Made by a program: the position numbers and the translations under genes. Below are positions 9,914-21,768 of a stretch of 64,000 nucleotides of DNA, one piece after another. The notes below the pieces were generated by a model. That model saw nothing but the letters and a program-made list of their open reading frames with translations. It searched no databases and was not told where the DNA came from. Origin of the DNA: Platerodrilus igneus (taxonomy: Eukaryota; Arthropoda; Insecta; Coleoptera; Lycidae). How positions within the stretch are numbered: position 1 is the first letter of the stretch; every line of letters begins with the position of its first letter. The stretch spans positions 2,108,001-2,172,000 of the forward strand of contig JARFIW010000108.1 in the NCBI GenBank assembly GCA_036346225.1. Reading direction: 5' to 3'.

Positions 9914-10590
9914 GTGAAAACATCGACTGTAGTAACAAGAATGGTTATCGACTAACTCAGTGGGACGGGTGGTGTAAGTGTATGAGTGTAAGTGTATAAG
10001 AAACGAAGCTACAAACATTCAAGCGAGAATCATGGGACAAACTTGTAGAGAATCACCTGAGGCGTGACGCACGGGGAGTTCCATATCGGATACTTAAAGA
10101 GAAGATCACTCCACCCTACAGATGGATGACGGAAACACGTCTAACTAAAACGATTCGGCAAAGGCGCTAATAAAAAAGCTGATATCTGATGACAACACCG
10201 AGGAGGACTCGGACAGTCAAGCGGATCTACGGAACAGCATGATTTGCTGAAACGGCAATAGTAACAGGTCTTGGAATCAACAGGAGGAGAACCTTCCACC
10301 CTTCACAGAGGGTGAGTTGCTTTTGGCGATTGCAAAGTGCGGAAATAAAAGGGAACTAAGCCCTGACAACACCCAGGCTGAAGTCATAATAACGTTGGCA
10401 GACCAAATATCCGATATGTTAACTGCATTCTACAATGAATGTTTCATACAAACAAAATTTCCTACCATTTGGAAAAGGTCTAACCTGGCAATTATCCCGA
10501 AGGGGCTTGACAGAGATGTCCTCTCCAGGATCATATCGGCCGATATGCTTTCTGAACGTCCTAGGGAAACATATGAAGGATTACTAGCCA
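9914..10590 (+). pseudogene. R1-clade LINE copy B, 5' part
   Basis: It starts with the same bases as copy A (GTGAAAACATCGACTGT) directly after the CA repeat. The linker frame reads ESWDKLVENHLRRDARGVPY, then RILKEKITPPYRW, typical of the R1 region between endonuclease and RT. After a frameshift the frame at 10317-10601 gives LLLAIAKCGNKRELSPDN and TKFPTIWKRSNLAIIPKG (RT blocks 1-2). It is interrupted at 10590 by the foldback insertion. Confidence 0.83.
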
Positions 10591-11242
10591 TTATAATTTA
10601 AATAAGAGACGCTATACTTGCGTCCCCAATCTAACAACCTGAAACAAAAACTAAAAATAGAGTTTGAATAAAGGTATCCCCAGCGTTGATTTTGGGGTGT
10701 GTCCGATCAACAAGACACACGCGAAAGTAAAAGAGGAGGGATCCGTAATACCGGGTAGCAATCTTACGGATTCCTCCTGTTTTACTTTCGCGTGTGTCTT
10801 GTTGATCAAACACACTCCAAAATCAACGCTAGGCATGCCTTTATTGATTTGATTTGAGTGTGTTCGATCGACAAGACACACGCGAAAGTAAAAGAGAGAT
10901 CCGTAAAACTGCTACCCGGTATTACGGATCCCTCCTCTTTTACTTTCGCTTGTGTCTTGTTGATCGAACACACTCCAAAATCAACGCTAGGGATACCTTT
11001 ATTGATTTGATTTTGGAGTGTGTCCGATCGACAAAACACACGCGAAAGTAAAAGAGGGATCCGTAAAACTGCTACCCGGTATTACAAATCCCTCCTCTTT
11101 TACTTTCGCGTGTGTCTTGTTGATCGAACACACTCCAAAATCAACGCTAGGGATACCTTTATTCAAACTCTATTTTTAGTTTTTGTTTCAGGTTGTTAGA
11201 TTCTTATTTTGAATGGATTAATTTTGAAGTTATGTTTAATTA
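10591..11242. mobile_element. Foldback element: three palindromes inside 50-bp perfect inverted ends
   Basis: The 652-bp insertion is flanked by an 11-bp direct repeat ATTACTAGCCA (10580-10590 and 11243-11253) that is single-copy in LINE copy A. Inside, 10630-10680 and 11150-11200 are perfect inverted repeats starting TCTAACAACCTG. Between them lie three near-perfect hairpins of about 170 bp (about 10680-10840, 10855-11005 and 11015-11165), each with arms carrying ACACGCGAAAGTAAAAGAG and a short centre containing TACCCGG. The centre of the first is inverted relative to the other two. There is no coding capacity. A direct repeat of 9-11 bp with long inverted ends suggests a Mutator-like or foldback transposon; the superfamily is inferred. 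Confidence 0.85.
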
Positions 11243-11253
11243 ATTACTAGCCA

Positions 11254-12388
11254 ACAGGATTTTACTTGAGAATACTCTCTTTTGGATTTTATTGAAAATT
11301 TCGTGTAGACAGTCAAGAATTAACTCTTTATATTATATGACAGTATGGTCAAAAATGGCTGAAAAATTTAAAATATTTTCCAACAAACTTATAACAATTA
11401 AGATAGAAAAAACAAAAGAGATTATTTTACACAAGAATACTTTCTTTTGGATTTTATTACAAATTTTGTGTACAGTCAAGAATTAACTCTTCATAAACAG
11501 TATGGTGAACCGTAGAAATATACTCAGTATAAGCAACTGCCAATACGGTTTTAAAAAAGGAAAGTCGATTGAAGACGCTATCAACCACGTTTTTGAATCT
11601 TTGAAAAAGTCCGACAATAAATACATCCTAGCAGTAATGATAGACACCGAAGGGGCATTTAACAACCTTTGGTAGCCAGCCCTGTTTCACAGGCTGGAAT
11701 TAATCGACTTCCCCAAATAACTGTACCATACGTTTCGAAATTACTGCCAGGACAGATACGTTTCACTACAAGGACCACAGTCGATATCTAAAATCGTTTC
11801 CAAAGGTTGCCCGCAGGGATCCATATGCGGGCCTCTATTCTGGGACATTTTGCTGGATGGGCTGTTGGACGACCTTTGGGTCATAAGAAAGGTTTTAACT
11901 GTCGTTGCCTATGCGGAGGACATACTCGTCTTGGTGGAGGGGAATACAAGGGTCGCAATCGAGCAAAAAGCTACAACCACAGTAGAACGAATAAACAACT
12001 GGTGTAGAAGCAACAAAATGCTCATCTCTGCGTCCAACACCACATACAGGATGATGAAGGGGAATCTCACGAGGAACCCTCAAATCATTTTACGACACGT
12101 CAGGGTTAAAAGATCGCTCCAAACTAAGTATCTTGGGGTTATCCTGGACGAGAAACAAAGCTTTGAAGGTTATTTACAAAAGATGTGCGCAAAGGCAAAA
12201 GTTTAATGTAAGACATGACCAGTCTAGCCCAACGCCAGTACAAAATCCTGCTCAACTGTATCAAACTCTACATGAACAGCGTGATGGCATCCGTAATAAC
12301 TCATGGGGCAAACGCGTGGCCTTCCAGGATGAATCTAGTAAAGCCCCCCATAACGCGTGAACTCGGCGCAAAGGGGACTCATGCTGCG
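11254..12388 (+). pseudogene. R1-clade LINE copy B, RT core and thumb
   Basis: 11261-11493 holds two related blocks (AATACTNTCTTTTGGATTTTA ... CAGTCAAGAATTAACTCTT) that copy A lacks, an extra local duplication. From 11515 the RT resumes: KSIEDAINHVFES, then MIDTEGAFNNLW followed by a stop, then GCPQGSICGPLFWDILLDGL, then AYAEDILVLVEG at about 11905-11940. In the catalytic motif the first aspartate has become glutamate (YAED for YADD), so this copy could not polymerise. The thumb continues with TKYLGVILDEKQSFEGYLQK to 12206, then a frameshift. Confidence 0.85.
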
Positions 12389-12401
12389 GTTTTCAGGGGT
12401 C

Positions 12402-12623
12402 AAGGTCCCGGGTTCAAATACCGACACGGTTCTCTTGAAAAATGTTAGGCGAGCATTTTTCACAGGAGGCCCCGTGTGTGTGTGTTGTCACGCACGTTAA
12501 AGATCCTTACCCTGCTTGCAATAGCAAGGGTTCGGCAAAATTCAAAATTTTTAAGTTAAGAAAAAACTCGCTTCCTGGCTTATGTAGTACCGTCGGGTGG
12601 AGCATTGGAAAATTACATGTAGT
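12402..12623 (+). mobile_element. tRNA-derived SINE, 5'-truncated copy 1
   Basis: Begins at the B-box part of a tRNA-like head (GGTCCCGGGTTCAAATACCG) and runs through the body shared with three other copies (ATGTTAGGCGAGCATTTTTC, CACGCACGTTAAAGATCC) to ACATGT. Direct repeats GTTTTCAGGGGTC and GTTGACAGGGGTC (12389-12401, 12624-12636) flank it. LINE copy A has a single GTTGACAGGGGTC at this place, so the insertion is confirmed by an empty site. Confidence 0.88.
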
Positions 12624-12636
12624 GTTGACAGGGGTC

Positions 12637-13225
12637 TAACACACCACCTCGCAAGAAGCATTGGCCGTACCATTGGGAATAATTCCACTAAATCTAATAG
12701 TAAAACAACGGGATGCTACATACTTCCTACGGAAGGAGCAGTACGCCAAGGTGGAGGCAATTACGGAAGCGCCAACACGCACACGACGTAACATGCTAAA
12801 CGCCATTATTGTCCGATGGCAACATAGATGGGATATTAACACGAACGGGCGACGTACTCACATACTAATTCCAGACATAGCCCGCAGACTGAAGGCACGG
12901 AACTTCCAACCCAGCCGGAGACTTATACATTTTATGACTGGGCATGGACCATATCCATCTACAAGCACAGATTTCAATTAACTGACCCAATCACGTGTAC
13001 ATACGAGGCGACGGGGACTCCAAAGCATATACCGCTAAATTACATGAAACTCTGGGACCCACACTACAACGCACACCACACAAGGAGGCTAATATACGAC
13101 GCACTTACCAACGGACAAACTATGACAGACATGCTGTGGGATGAAGACCTCTTACCGCATCTAAATGAACTCACACAATGCATGACAAAAACACTACACA
13201 AAAAACATGAAATACAAAGACCCTA
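12637..13225 (+). pseudogene. R1-clade LINE copy B, C-terminal domain
   Basis: The open frames 12661-12981 and 13044-13226 give VPLGIIPLNLIVKQRDATYF, then IVRWQHRWDINTNGRRTHIL, then IPDIARRL and LIHFMTGHGPYPSTSTDF. This is the R1-type C-terminal region (TH.LIPD ... LTGHG.F), followed by decayed zinc-finger sequence and KLWDPHYNAHHTRRLIYDAL. A frameshift near 12981 separates the two frames. Confidence 0.8.
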
Positions 13226-14149
13226 ACTAACTAACAAACAAACAATCAAATAAATTAACAACAAACACGAAAAGAAAACCAATACACACACACACAAATC
13301 TTTCTAGCGACCAAATGATTACACGTAACCTAACAAATACTACAACCAAAAAGACTACAATAACAACACAAAGACTCTCCTGGAACTACCAAAGATCCGC
13401 CCACTGACAACTTTGCAGGGGTAGGGCCGCTGAGACACCAGGAGCTAAACCATATAATAAAAACCAATTCAATTTAATTTAGGTGAATAGGTGCAGTGAC
13501 ACTGCGTGCATGTGCATAAACAACAAGTTTCCCCCGAGTTGATAAACTTCTACATAGAATAAGTTTAGTATTTAATTTAGTTGTAAGCTAATAGATTACG
13601 ACTTTTTGAAACTAACACAAATTTAGTACCTAAGCTAAATAACAAATAACAAGAGGGCAAACACAGATGTATTAATAACTCGAAACCTGACTAACCCACA
13701 TTGCAACGAATCTTAATGTAGCCTTTTGGGAAAACCACCTGGCAATATCACTGACGACACCACCAGACCTGGGACTGTACGTGGTTCCCCTGATTTCCTG
13801 CTGCCGATGACCAGAAAGCGTACAGGAATCCGGAATTCTCGGTTTCTGATTACCGGCTGCCGACAATCGGGAACTGGATGGAGAAGCATTCCCATAACAC
13901 CATTCTATAACACCACTATATGCAGACAAACACACACACATACAGTTTCGCACTCGCATACAAATATCACCATCACAAATACAAATACATTAACGCACAA
14001 ACACAGTGGGACTGCACGTGACCTCCCTGGTTCCGGTTGCCGATGGCCAGGACACGTGCAGGAATGCAGACTTTTTGGTTTTTGATTTACGACTGCCGAC
14101 GGTTGAAAACTGGAGGGGGGAGCAGTCCCATGACACCACTACATACAGC
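13226..14149 (+). repeat. 3' region of LINE copy B
   Basis: 13226-13567 is A/C-rich with no coding signal. 13568-14149 is the same two-unit repeat region seen behind copy A (9300-9841). Confidence 0.75.
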
Positions 14150-14272
14150 AAACACATACACACACACTTTTGTACTAGCACGCACGCACACGCACACACG
14201 CACAAACGCACACACGCACACACGCACACACACACAGACACACACACACAGACACACACACACACACACAAA
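14150..14272. repeat. (CA)n microsatellite
   Basis: CA/CACG repeats that close LINE copy B, matching the CA tract behind copy A. Confidence 0.9.
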
Positions 14273-16300
14273 TCAGGGTGTTTTCGAACACCTTAACAAC
14301 AATTTTTTAGGCAACAGACTAATACGAAATAAAGATTATTAAAAAAAAAGTGTACGAAGAGGATCCCGGGATGCTTTCGCGTGTGAAATGTCTTAATCGA
14401 AAATTATTTGGATGTGACCTAATTTTGGGGATTTCTAGGAAAATAGCCCTAGAAGGAGTATGAAAAGGATGCCAAAACCCGAGATCAGGTAAGTGCTTCT
14501 GGCCTAAAATTTACTAAAAAATATATAAGTGCACTAATGCTGAAATAAACAAAAACAAACGTTAACAGTCGAACATCAATATACCTATTTAAAACTGCTA
14601 GCTGAAAAGAAGGTTTCTAAAATCAAATGTTAAATTACCATAATTTAAATTATGTTTCTAGGTAATTACAGTATAATTTATTTCAGCAAAGCTGGAATCA
14701 CCTTTTCGTTAGTTGTGAAAAGCACCAATACAAAAAAGTATTTATTTCACTGTTATGTTTTCAACTCGATTACACAACTATGCTTTGATCACAAGTACAA
14801 GATAAACATTATTAAGCGAAAATTAAATGTTAAATATATCACAAATTACTAACCTAATGGATAACGTTTTTGACGAACAAAATTATTATTTAAATTCTTA
14901 ACCTAATAACAAGAACGTACTGTGAGTACGTTTATAAATTACATATGGTTACATAGGAAAAAATTTTAATTCATTTACATTTACTGAAGGTTATTGCTTC
15001 AGAAATTTAATCATAAGTAACTCACAATTTTATACTACAGACAACTCGAGCATCACCAAAAATTATTATCTCCTGGACTTAACTTGTTTTAGCCAGATCC
15101 TACTAGGACTTCAAAAACACCAACTGTTCCAAGTCAGCATTCCTTTGTCCAGCATGAAGTTGTCGATTTAATGGGAACAAGGTTTACCTAACTTTTAAAC
15201 GAACTTCATTGAACAATTGTAATCAGTTGGATGCCTTTTCTTCAAGGTTAACTATGTTACGGTATACCGTGCGGACAAGCAAAAATAATGTACGCAACAA
15301 AAGTAGTCCGCACCGGGTACCGCAACAAAAAATAGAAAGAATGCCGTGGTAGTTGGAAAGTCGTTGAGTAGAGTCGGTCGTCAAAAAGAAAAAAGAAAAC
15401 CTAAAGAAAGACGATTTATTTACAAAACTTTTAATAGAAAAGCATGTTACAAAATGTAAAACCAACCCGCGGAGAAAACAATATTTATCCAATATATCCC
15501 GGAGAATATATACACAAAAATCTTCGCAAAAATAATTTATACACTTCTTAGTTACCTCAAGCTTATTTTTAACCTCAATGCTGGTATTCACAAAAAATTA
15601 ATTAACGCTTTCTGGATTGTTCTCAGTCACTTGTTTAATGTAACTCCTTAATTACTTTATATTCGCATAAAAAAAATTTAAAAATTATATGTACTTGTGT
15701 ACAACCACTCCTTAAAATCAATTCTTAAGTCAAAATCAAGAAAAACAATATACAATCGTAGACAACCGCAGTAAAGAAAAACCATCTACCACACAAAATG
15801 CATTTCGCAGCAGCGGTAAAGAATTTAATAACAACATCACATGTAAACAATAGTGCAAATCTAAATTTTGATACACAAGATATTATGGACAGTCAACGCT
15901 AATCTTATTTTATAATTAATACCGAAACAATAAAAGCTGCCGCCATTAGCATATTCACAACATTAAACCAAAGACATTAAAATTTACCAGATGGATTCTA
16001 CACAAAGCTTGTTTATCTCAGTGTGACGTGAAAATAATCACGTAACCACATTCTATATACCACAAACTATGTAACTAATTGGAGCCTGAAGCCATAAACT
16101 TTAACATACAATGACCAAATGTAAGCGCCATACTTCTACCTAATTTTCTTTAAACACACTAGACTGATTGCATAGTTATAAATTACTTTTTATACCAAGA
16201 AAGTTAAATATTTTGTCCTATAAATTCTAAACGTGATATAAATAAAGCTAACTATGTGAGCTGACTTAAAAGAAACAAAATATTTATACACAAAAAGAAA
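14273..16300. other. AT-rich, no gene recognised
   Basis: No coding, repeat or RNA signature found. Open frames up to 122 codons (15223-15591 minus) are AT-rich without a recognisable domain. Confidence 0.45.
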
Positions 16301-16467
16301 TCTATGACATCAGCTACCATCCAGTTACAAACAATAGCCTCAGTGGAAACTCTCACGCCTTTCATGAGGTCATCGAGGATAGATCGCTTTCTCCTACCCC
16401 AAGAACCATGGTCTAGACCTTCATAAGTCAACTCAAACCCCGCGAAAGCCTAAGCGATAAAAAAGTT

Positions 16468-16662
16468 ATGCATCTAGACATATCTGTGTTAAAACAAATC
16501 AGTCAAGTAAAAAGTGAAGTTACCGAATATGGTTTCAAAGATTCTAACAAGATAAACAGATCCGGAGCAAACTATATTTTGCAGAAATTAGAAGCCATTG
16601 TACTCATCGCTAATGAAATGGTTCAACAATTCGCCAAACTCCAGGTTACCGAAAACACCTAG
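16468..16662 (+). pseudogene. Possible ORF1 helix of the second LINE family
   Basis: A 64-codon frame with an amphipathic helix (ISVLKQISQVKSEVTEYGF, INRSGANYILQKLEAIVLIA) and a stop at 16660. It lies upstream of an endonuclease remnant on the same strand, so an ORF1 role is likely. ORF1 identity is inferred from position and style only. The following 16663-17030 is a coding-like but frame-broken A/C-rich stretch. Confidence 0.45.
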
Positions 16663-17029
16663 CATCATCTCTAAACGCCACTGCCAAGGTAACAACACAC
16701 ACGATATTGCAACCGACACATAATCTTCCAAACCCATCTCACAACATACACCTCCAAACCGACCGCTTACCAAACTATAACATCAAAATCAACACGTATA
16801 AAACACCCACATGATTCATACACGTTATTAAAACAAACCTGCTTCCCTCACTTCCTAATCTTAATATCCGCATTATTTGCCTTACGAAATCAGAAGTCAC
16901 CATCCGCACCGATAAATCCTCAGATATCATCCTAACTTCTTCCCCCACAAACTTCCCTAATTAATTATATTCGATCTTGATTAACGTAATAAACTACTAA
17001 TTCCAGAAGACACATCTCGCTATTAAATC

Positions 17030-19600
17030 TATCGCCACCCATCGATACAAATCCGAACCTTCTACGTTTCCGCTTCGCCACACTGGAGTTCGTCAATATC
17101 TTACAATACCCCCGCATCCACATTGCTCTAATTCAAAAACCATACCCCACCCGTAAAACAATTCCCGACCTCATTCCAAACTTCCGATCCTATATACACC
17201 CCAACCCTTCAAAATCAAATTTTATTTCAGCCATTGTAATTACAGATGCCCTCATAGACGCATTCTATCACATTTTCCCTTTTACTCCCTCAAACAACAA
17301 ATATTGAACGCCCCTGGAAAGCAGAAACCACCGTCCTAATTTCCTCCTATTTCCAATACAACATCAAAATAAATCCCTACTTGCATAGACTAGACTATAA
17401 TAGCAATAGATACCAACGCCAAACTCGCACTCTAGTTCAACAGTTTACACGGACGAGAACAACACCACACTTGAAGACTTTTTCTCTAGCACAACCTACA
17501 TATACACAACTCTCCCTCAACCCCCACCACACAGCAATCGTGAAACAGCAAATCCAACATTGACATAATCTTCGCCACTTCCTCGGCCTCCTGGAAAATT
17601 TGCAATTTCCACCAGACAAGCAACCACAACCCCATTATCTTTAACATCCTCCCCAAATTTTCCACCCCGATTCCACCAAAAACTACCACTTTTTAATACA
17701 CGCAAGTAAACTGTGCACACTGCAACAACTTGACCAAATTATTTCCAGCATTTCCCACAATTACCCATCCCGACTCAAATTCACACGCACTTTCTTACAA
17801 TTTAAAAGTTCATAATTACATCGTGCAAGCACGGAATAAGCGACGCCACGGGCAGTTGGTAACGCTAACCTTTGTACAGATTTTGGCGCGCCCATCTGTC
17901 AATGACGTCACCAATATACAAATTAAATACGTCATTGACGGAAAATATACCAATTTTGAAACAATAGTTTATAACAGCGAAATACTCACATGAATATGTC
18001 CCTGAGTTAAAGTTGACTTTTGTTGACGTCCATCAGGGCTACTGATGGCCCCTTTAAGGCAATTAACGGAGGGTACGTCTTCCAAATGGCTAGAGCCCCC
18101 TTTTAGATATTTAAAGATGGTGACTGCTCCGGTTAGCTGTTAGCAAAGCATGGACATCCGGTTCGTTCTAAGGTCGTGGGACTGCTCCAGGGTCGTATCA
18201 GATTCCTATATGTAGCGGAACGATAAGGAATAGGTTAATTAGGGAAAGACAAACAAAGATAAGCAAGGGAAATCTACATAATAAAAATGAAGATACGATA
18301 CCAGACACGACCGCCCTTCTCGATGTTTAAAGGCAAACGGCCACGTTACAGAGTCTCGCGGAAACACTTTTACCACTTTTTCTCCGCCACCCGCGTCGCG
18401 CGATCTGGCGCAAACGCACTCTGACGTAACGGAAATATACGCCAAGTCTTTTGAATTTGTGGCGCGAAACTTCCGCACGTCAAATTAAACTAAAAAATGT
18501 TTAAGTGCCAATTTGACACGTAACAACTTGCAGACACCTTAGTACAGAACTTCCTTCCAACAGCCTCTAACACCATTGCCAGAAAGTGTTACGCCGTAAT
18601 CGAGCTAACAACCTTTAGACGTGCACTACACCAAACCAGTCATAAGCTACAGAGAGCCAGAAGGGCAAATACCAACCCGGCGTTGATAAACACAAGAACA
18701 TTAACTTATGCAGCAGGCAGGCGATGCTATAAAAGACTGATCATAAATACTAAGCGACAATACTACCGTCATCTCATTCATCATCAAAATACTGAGTCTT
18801 GGACCACATACCAAAAATTAGTAAACACCCTCAGTCCCATATCCTAACAACCGACAACTTTTGAAAACATAACGACCACCCAGAATGAATACGATAGTAC
18901 CTTCTGTTCCGTCAGACGTCTCCACACAATAACAATTCTTATTTTCCAACACTCTGATCCCTCATGATTACGCCCCACACACCAACCTTGATATCGCTTT
19001 CCCAAACTACTTTGTAGCCAAATTCAACCCACACAAAGCCTCAGGTTCTGACTTAGTCATCAACACCATCCTACAAAAATTTTGCCCTTGATCCGAGAAT
19101 CGACACATCTACTTTTCTAAACATGTCTATCCACCGGTATATTCTTCAATTCTTTCAAAACTGTCAAAATAACACTTAACATAAAACAAAATAAATCTGC
19201 GGTCACCCGAAACCTTACATACCCATGCCCCTTCTACCTACCTTAGAGAAACTCCTTGAACAAGTAATACTACTCCTTATCTTTCTAATAGATACCTACT
19301 TACACTACAACTTCCAAATTGGGAACTTTGAAAATCTCTCTGCATGGCAGAATCCTACCGTATTATGAATACCAAAACTTTCCAAAAACCGATGCAAATT
19401 CTCGCATGCACAATTCTCGTATATGATCCTGGCAAAAATTTTGGTCCTTAGTCTCCACCGGCGGATACACCTATGAAATCTTCCCCGATATCACAAATAC
19501 CCCACTATCCAACCCGTCCACAGTAAAGTTTCTGGCCGGACATGGCAACTTTCGTTACAAACTCCATCTACTTCACCTAACCCCCAACACCCTCATGATC
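17030..19600 (+). pseudogene. Second LINE family (R1/TRAS-like), endonuclease to C-terminus, split by a solo LTR
   Basis: Endonuclease remnants: RIHIALIQKPYPTRKTIPDL near 17110-17180, IVITDALIDAF, then TVLISSYFQYNIKINPYLHR near 17335-17395, the EN block VSAYFQY....YL..LE. The linker resumes after the solo LTR at 18526 in the same frame: SHAL before the LTR joins ADTLVQNFLPTASNTIARKC after it. RRALHQTSHKLQRARRAN and KRLIINTKRQYYRHLI follow. From 18845 it is heavily broken; a C-terminal TVKFLAGHGNFRYKLHLLH (19530-19575) matches the R1 LTGHG block. Minus-strand relatives lie at 54683-56020 and 58921-59830. Confidence 0.75.
17793..18525 (-). mobile_element. Solo LTR of the retrotransposon 1 family
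   Basis: Reverse complement of the 2361-3154 LTR (ends ...GACACGTAACA at right, begins TCTTACA at left), 733 bp, flanked by the exact 4-bp duplication ACTT (17789-17792 and 18526-18529). TGACGTCA is kept at 17903-17910. It was formed by recombination between two LTRs, which removed the interior. Confidence 0.92.
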
Positions 19601-19620
19601 CTATAACAACCAATCTTTAG

Positions 19621-20990
19621 ACAACCTTCCTTCACCTAAAAGTAAAATGGTAGAAAATAACAAGCGACAAAATTAAAGGTTTATGATTACTACAGGAAGT
19701 AACAGATTGATTGACAGTTACAAAGGTATACTTAAAAATCAATACAAAGCATACAAAGCGAAGACCATAGAAACATCTAGAAAGGTTCGCGTAGTTTTTG
19801 GACTTCATTTGGTAGCTTATATAAAATTGCGCGGATCGGTATAGTGGGCACTTTGAGTCAAAGTATGAATTTGCGAACATCATAATAAATTATTGGATAA
19901 GACGTATCAATGGTTATGTTTAATTTGTATATAAATAAGTAATTGGTCAGATAATTTACATGTAAAGCTTAATTAATCGTCCGGCGAAGGAAATAGATCT
20001 GTAGCGGCATTCCAGCATATTATGTACTCTGTATGTGTGGATAATTAGACTTGTATTATTAAAAAAAGGTTCGTTACAATATTTAATCTGAGTCCGCAAG
20101 TTTACTTGAATTACAAAATTGAACCAAGATTTAATTTTTTGTTTTGGACTGGTTCCCAAAATTGTGGTTAATTTTTGAAATTTGTTAAATTTTCAAAATT
20201 CTTTAATTCGTCTAAAGTATCGGCAACATTACTTTGAAGATTGCACGTTTTCTCAATTTTTTCTTTACCTTTCTGGTAATTGGTTCGTGATTTTGGGCCA
20301 AATTCAAATTAAAAACTTTTGATATATATTTTTAGTTTTTATAATTCTCAAAACCCGCTGTAACTAAAAAGTTGTAACTAAATTTGCACCTTGAAATGTT
20401 CTTCTAAAGTGAACGTGTTTAACAAATATATAAATTTTTGAAACATTTATATATCATTGTTAAAAAAATAATAGGACACCTTATTACTGACGCAACGAAT
20501 ATACATAGGTAGTGTATATTATGTGTTATATAACTTTCACAGTATGATTTTATAGACGATGGTTTAAGGTTTAATGCAAAATATTCAAGCAAGCCGTCAG
20601 GTTCTTGAAAACTACAAAGATTTATTTGTTATAAATAATATGATCCAAATCGCCCTCTGACAGTGGGCTTGTTTTTGGACAATTACGTAAGCAATATATC
20701 TTGGTTGTAACAATTTTTTTCGTGCGCAAGTCTGATAATGGTTGTAATCTCAAGGGTATGTGTTGTAATAATGTAGAGGTATTTTATTTATAACTTTAAA
20801 TGGTGACAATACTAGTAATTAGGCTGCTGTTAAAAGCTGTTGCTGCATTGAGAGTAGAGAACCCACAAAAGGAAAGGAGCAAAATCGATTCTCTAATATA
20901 ATTTTGGCATGTCTGTTTTATCATCAGCCAGTTTGTTGGATGGATGAAATTTTCTTATTATGCGACTGTTGCTTCGTGCCAACGCTCGCA
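19621..20990. other. AT-rich, no gene recognised
   Basis: No coding signal. 20600-20700 contains a block (ATCGCCCTCTGACAGTGGGC) that resembles part of the 650-bp satellite monomer, so it may be an old single monomer. Confidence 0.4.
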
Positions 20991-20994
20991 ATTT

Positions 20995-21768
20995 TTCTAA
21001 TTTGTTTCAGTGGTACTAGCCCTGAAAACGACCCGTTGCTTAGTTGGTTCGCGTGCCGTTACTAATCCCCAGTAATCAAAGAACTGGCTGCAGTCCTGTG
21101 ACATAATTTGAGTAGAAAAATATTGTTCTGAGGAATGCTTAGAAGTATTTTGGGTTTGGGTGGACTTTCACCACCTTGTTATAATTTCCAACTGACGTTA
21201 TGAAAGACGGCGTCCGATTGTTACTTGTCAATTAAATAGATAAAAGATACAATAGTATACCGCGTACCCGTTCGGAGAGCGTAATTGCACAAATTCTACG
21301 ATACAAAATGAATAATCTAACTCAACGAATAAATGAAGCGTGCGCAACTTCGTTTCTGTGTTTTTTTGATCACTCAAAAATGGAAAATTTCAAAAGAAAT
21401 ACAAAAAATGGTTTATTCAAAGTATCGCCCCGCGCTAGCTACACATTTTTGCCATCTCTCTGCCAATACATGATTACAGCGACGATAAAACGGTCTTTGG
21501 ACCGAAATCATTAATTCGACCAATTTTGTACTTTTTCGAAATTGACCATGTGTAGCCCAGCTAAACAATGCGCCATCGACAGGAACAAGTGATGATCGGA
21601 AGCGGCCAGGTCTCTCGAATCTGCAGGTGAGGTATCAGATTGTCTTGGACAATAGAGGTGCAATAGCACGGAGCGTAGTCCTGCTGCAACATCACTCATT
21701 CGTGTCTCGTGTTCCATTCTGGCTATTTTTCAAGGAGCGCATGGTCCAAATTGATTAGTTGTTGTCTT
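20995..21768 (-). pseudogene. mariner transposase remnant A
   Basis: Minus strand. The frame at 21717-21511 gives DLAASDHHLFLSMAHCLAG, then LHMVNFEKVQNWSN, the mariner block around the third catalytic Asp (DLAPSDYHLFRSM.H.L....F...E.V..W). Upstream in another frame a decayed HDNARPH-type block precedes it, and downstream a CIGREMAKMCS-type block echoes LPERWQKVV. Only the C-terminal third is present. It breaks off at about 21768, where LINE ORF1 sequence begins. The second copy at 26746-27530 has the same extent. Confidence 0.75.

Noticed and set aside
9830..10018. Open frames across the CA repeats (also 13990-14342 and 41036-41350)
   Set aside because: They translate only di-nucleotide repeats (Cys-Val, Thr-His) and have no conserved neighbours; low-complexity artefacts.
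10630..11200. CRISPR-like regular palindromic units
   Set aside because: Units are long adjacent palindromes without unique spacers in a eukaryotic LINE; it is a foldback element.
18239..18478. 79-codon minus-strand frame
   Set aside because: Lies wholly inside a solo LTR and is not kept in the other LTR copies.
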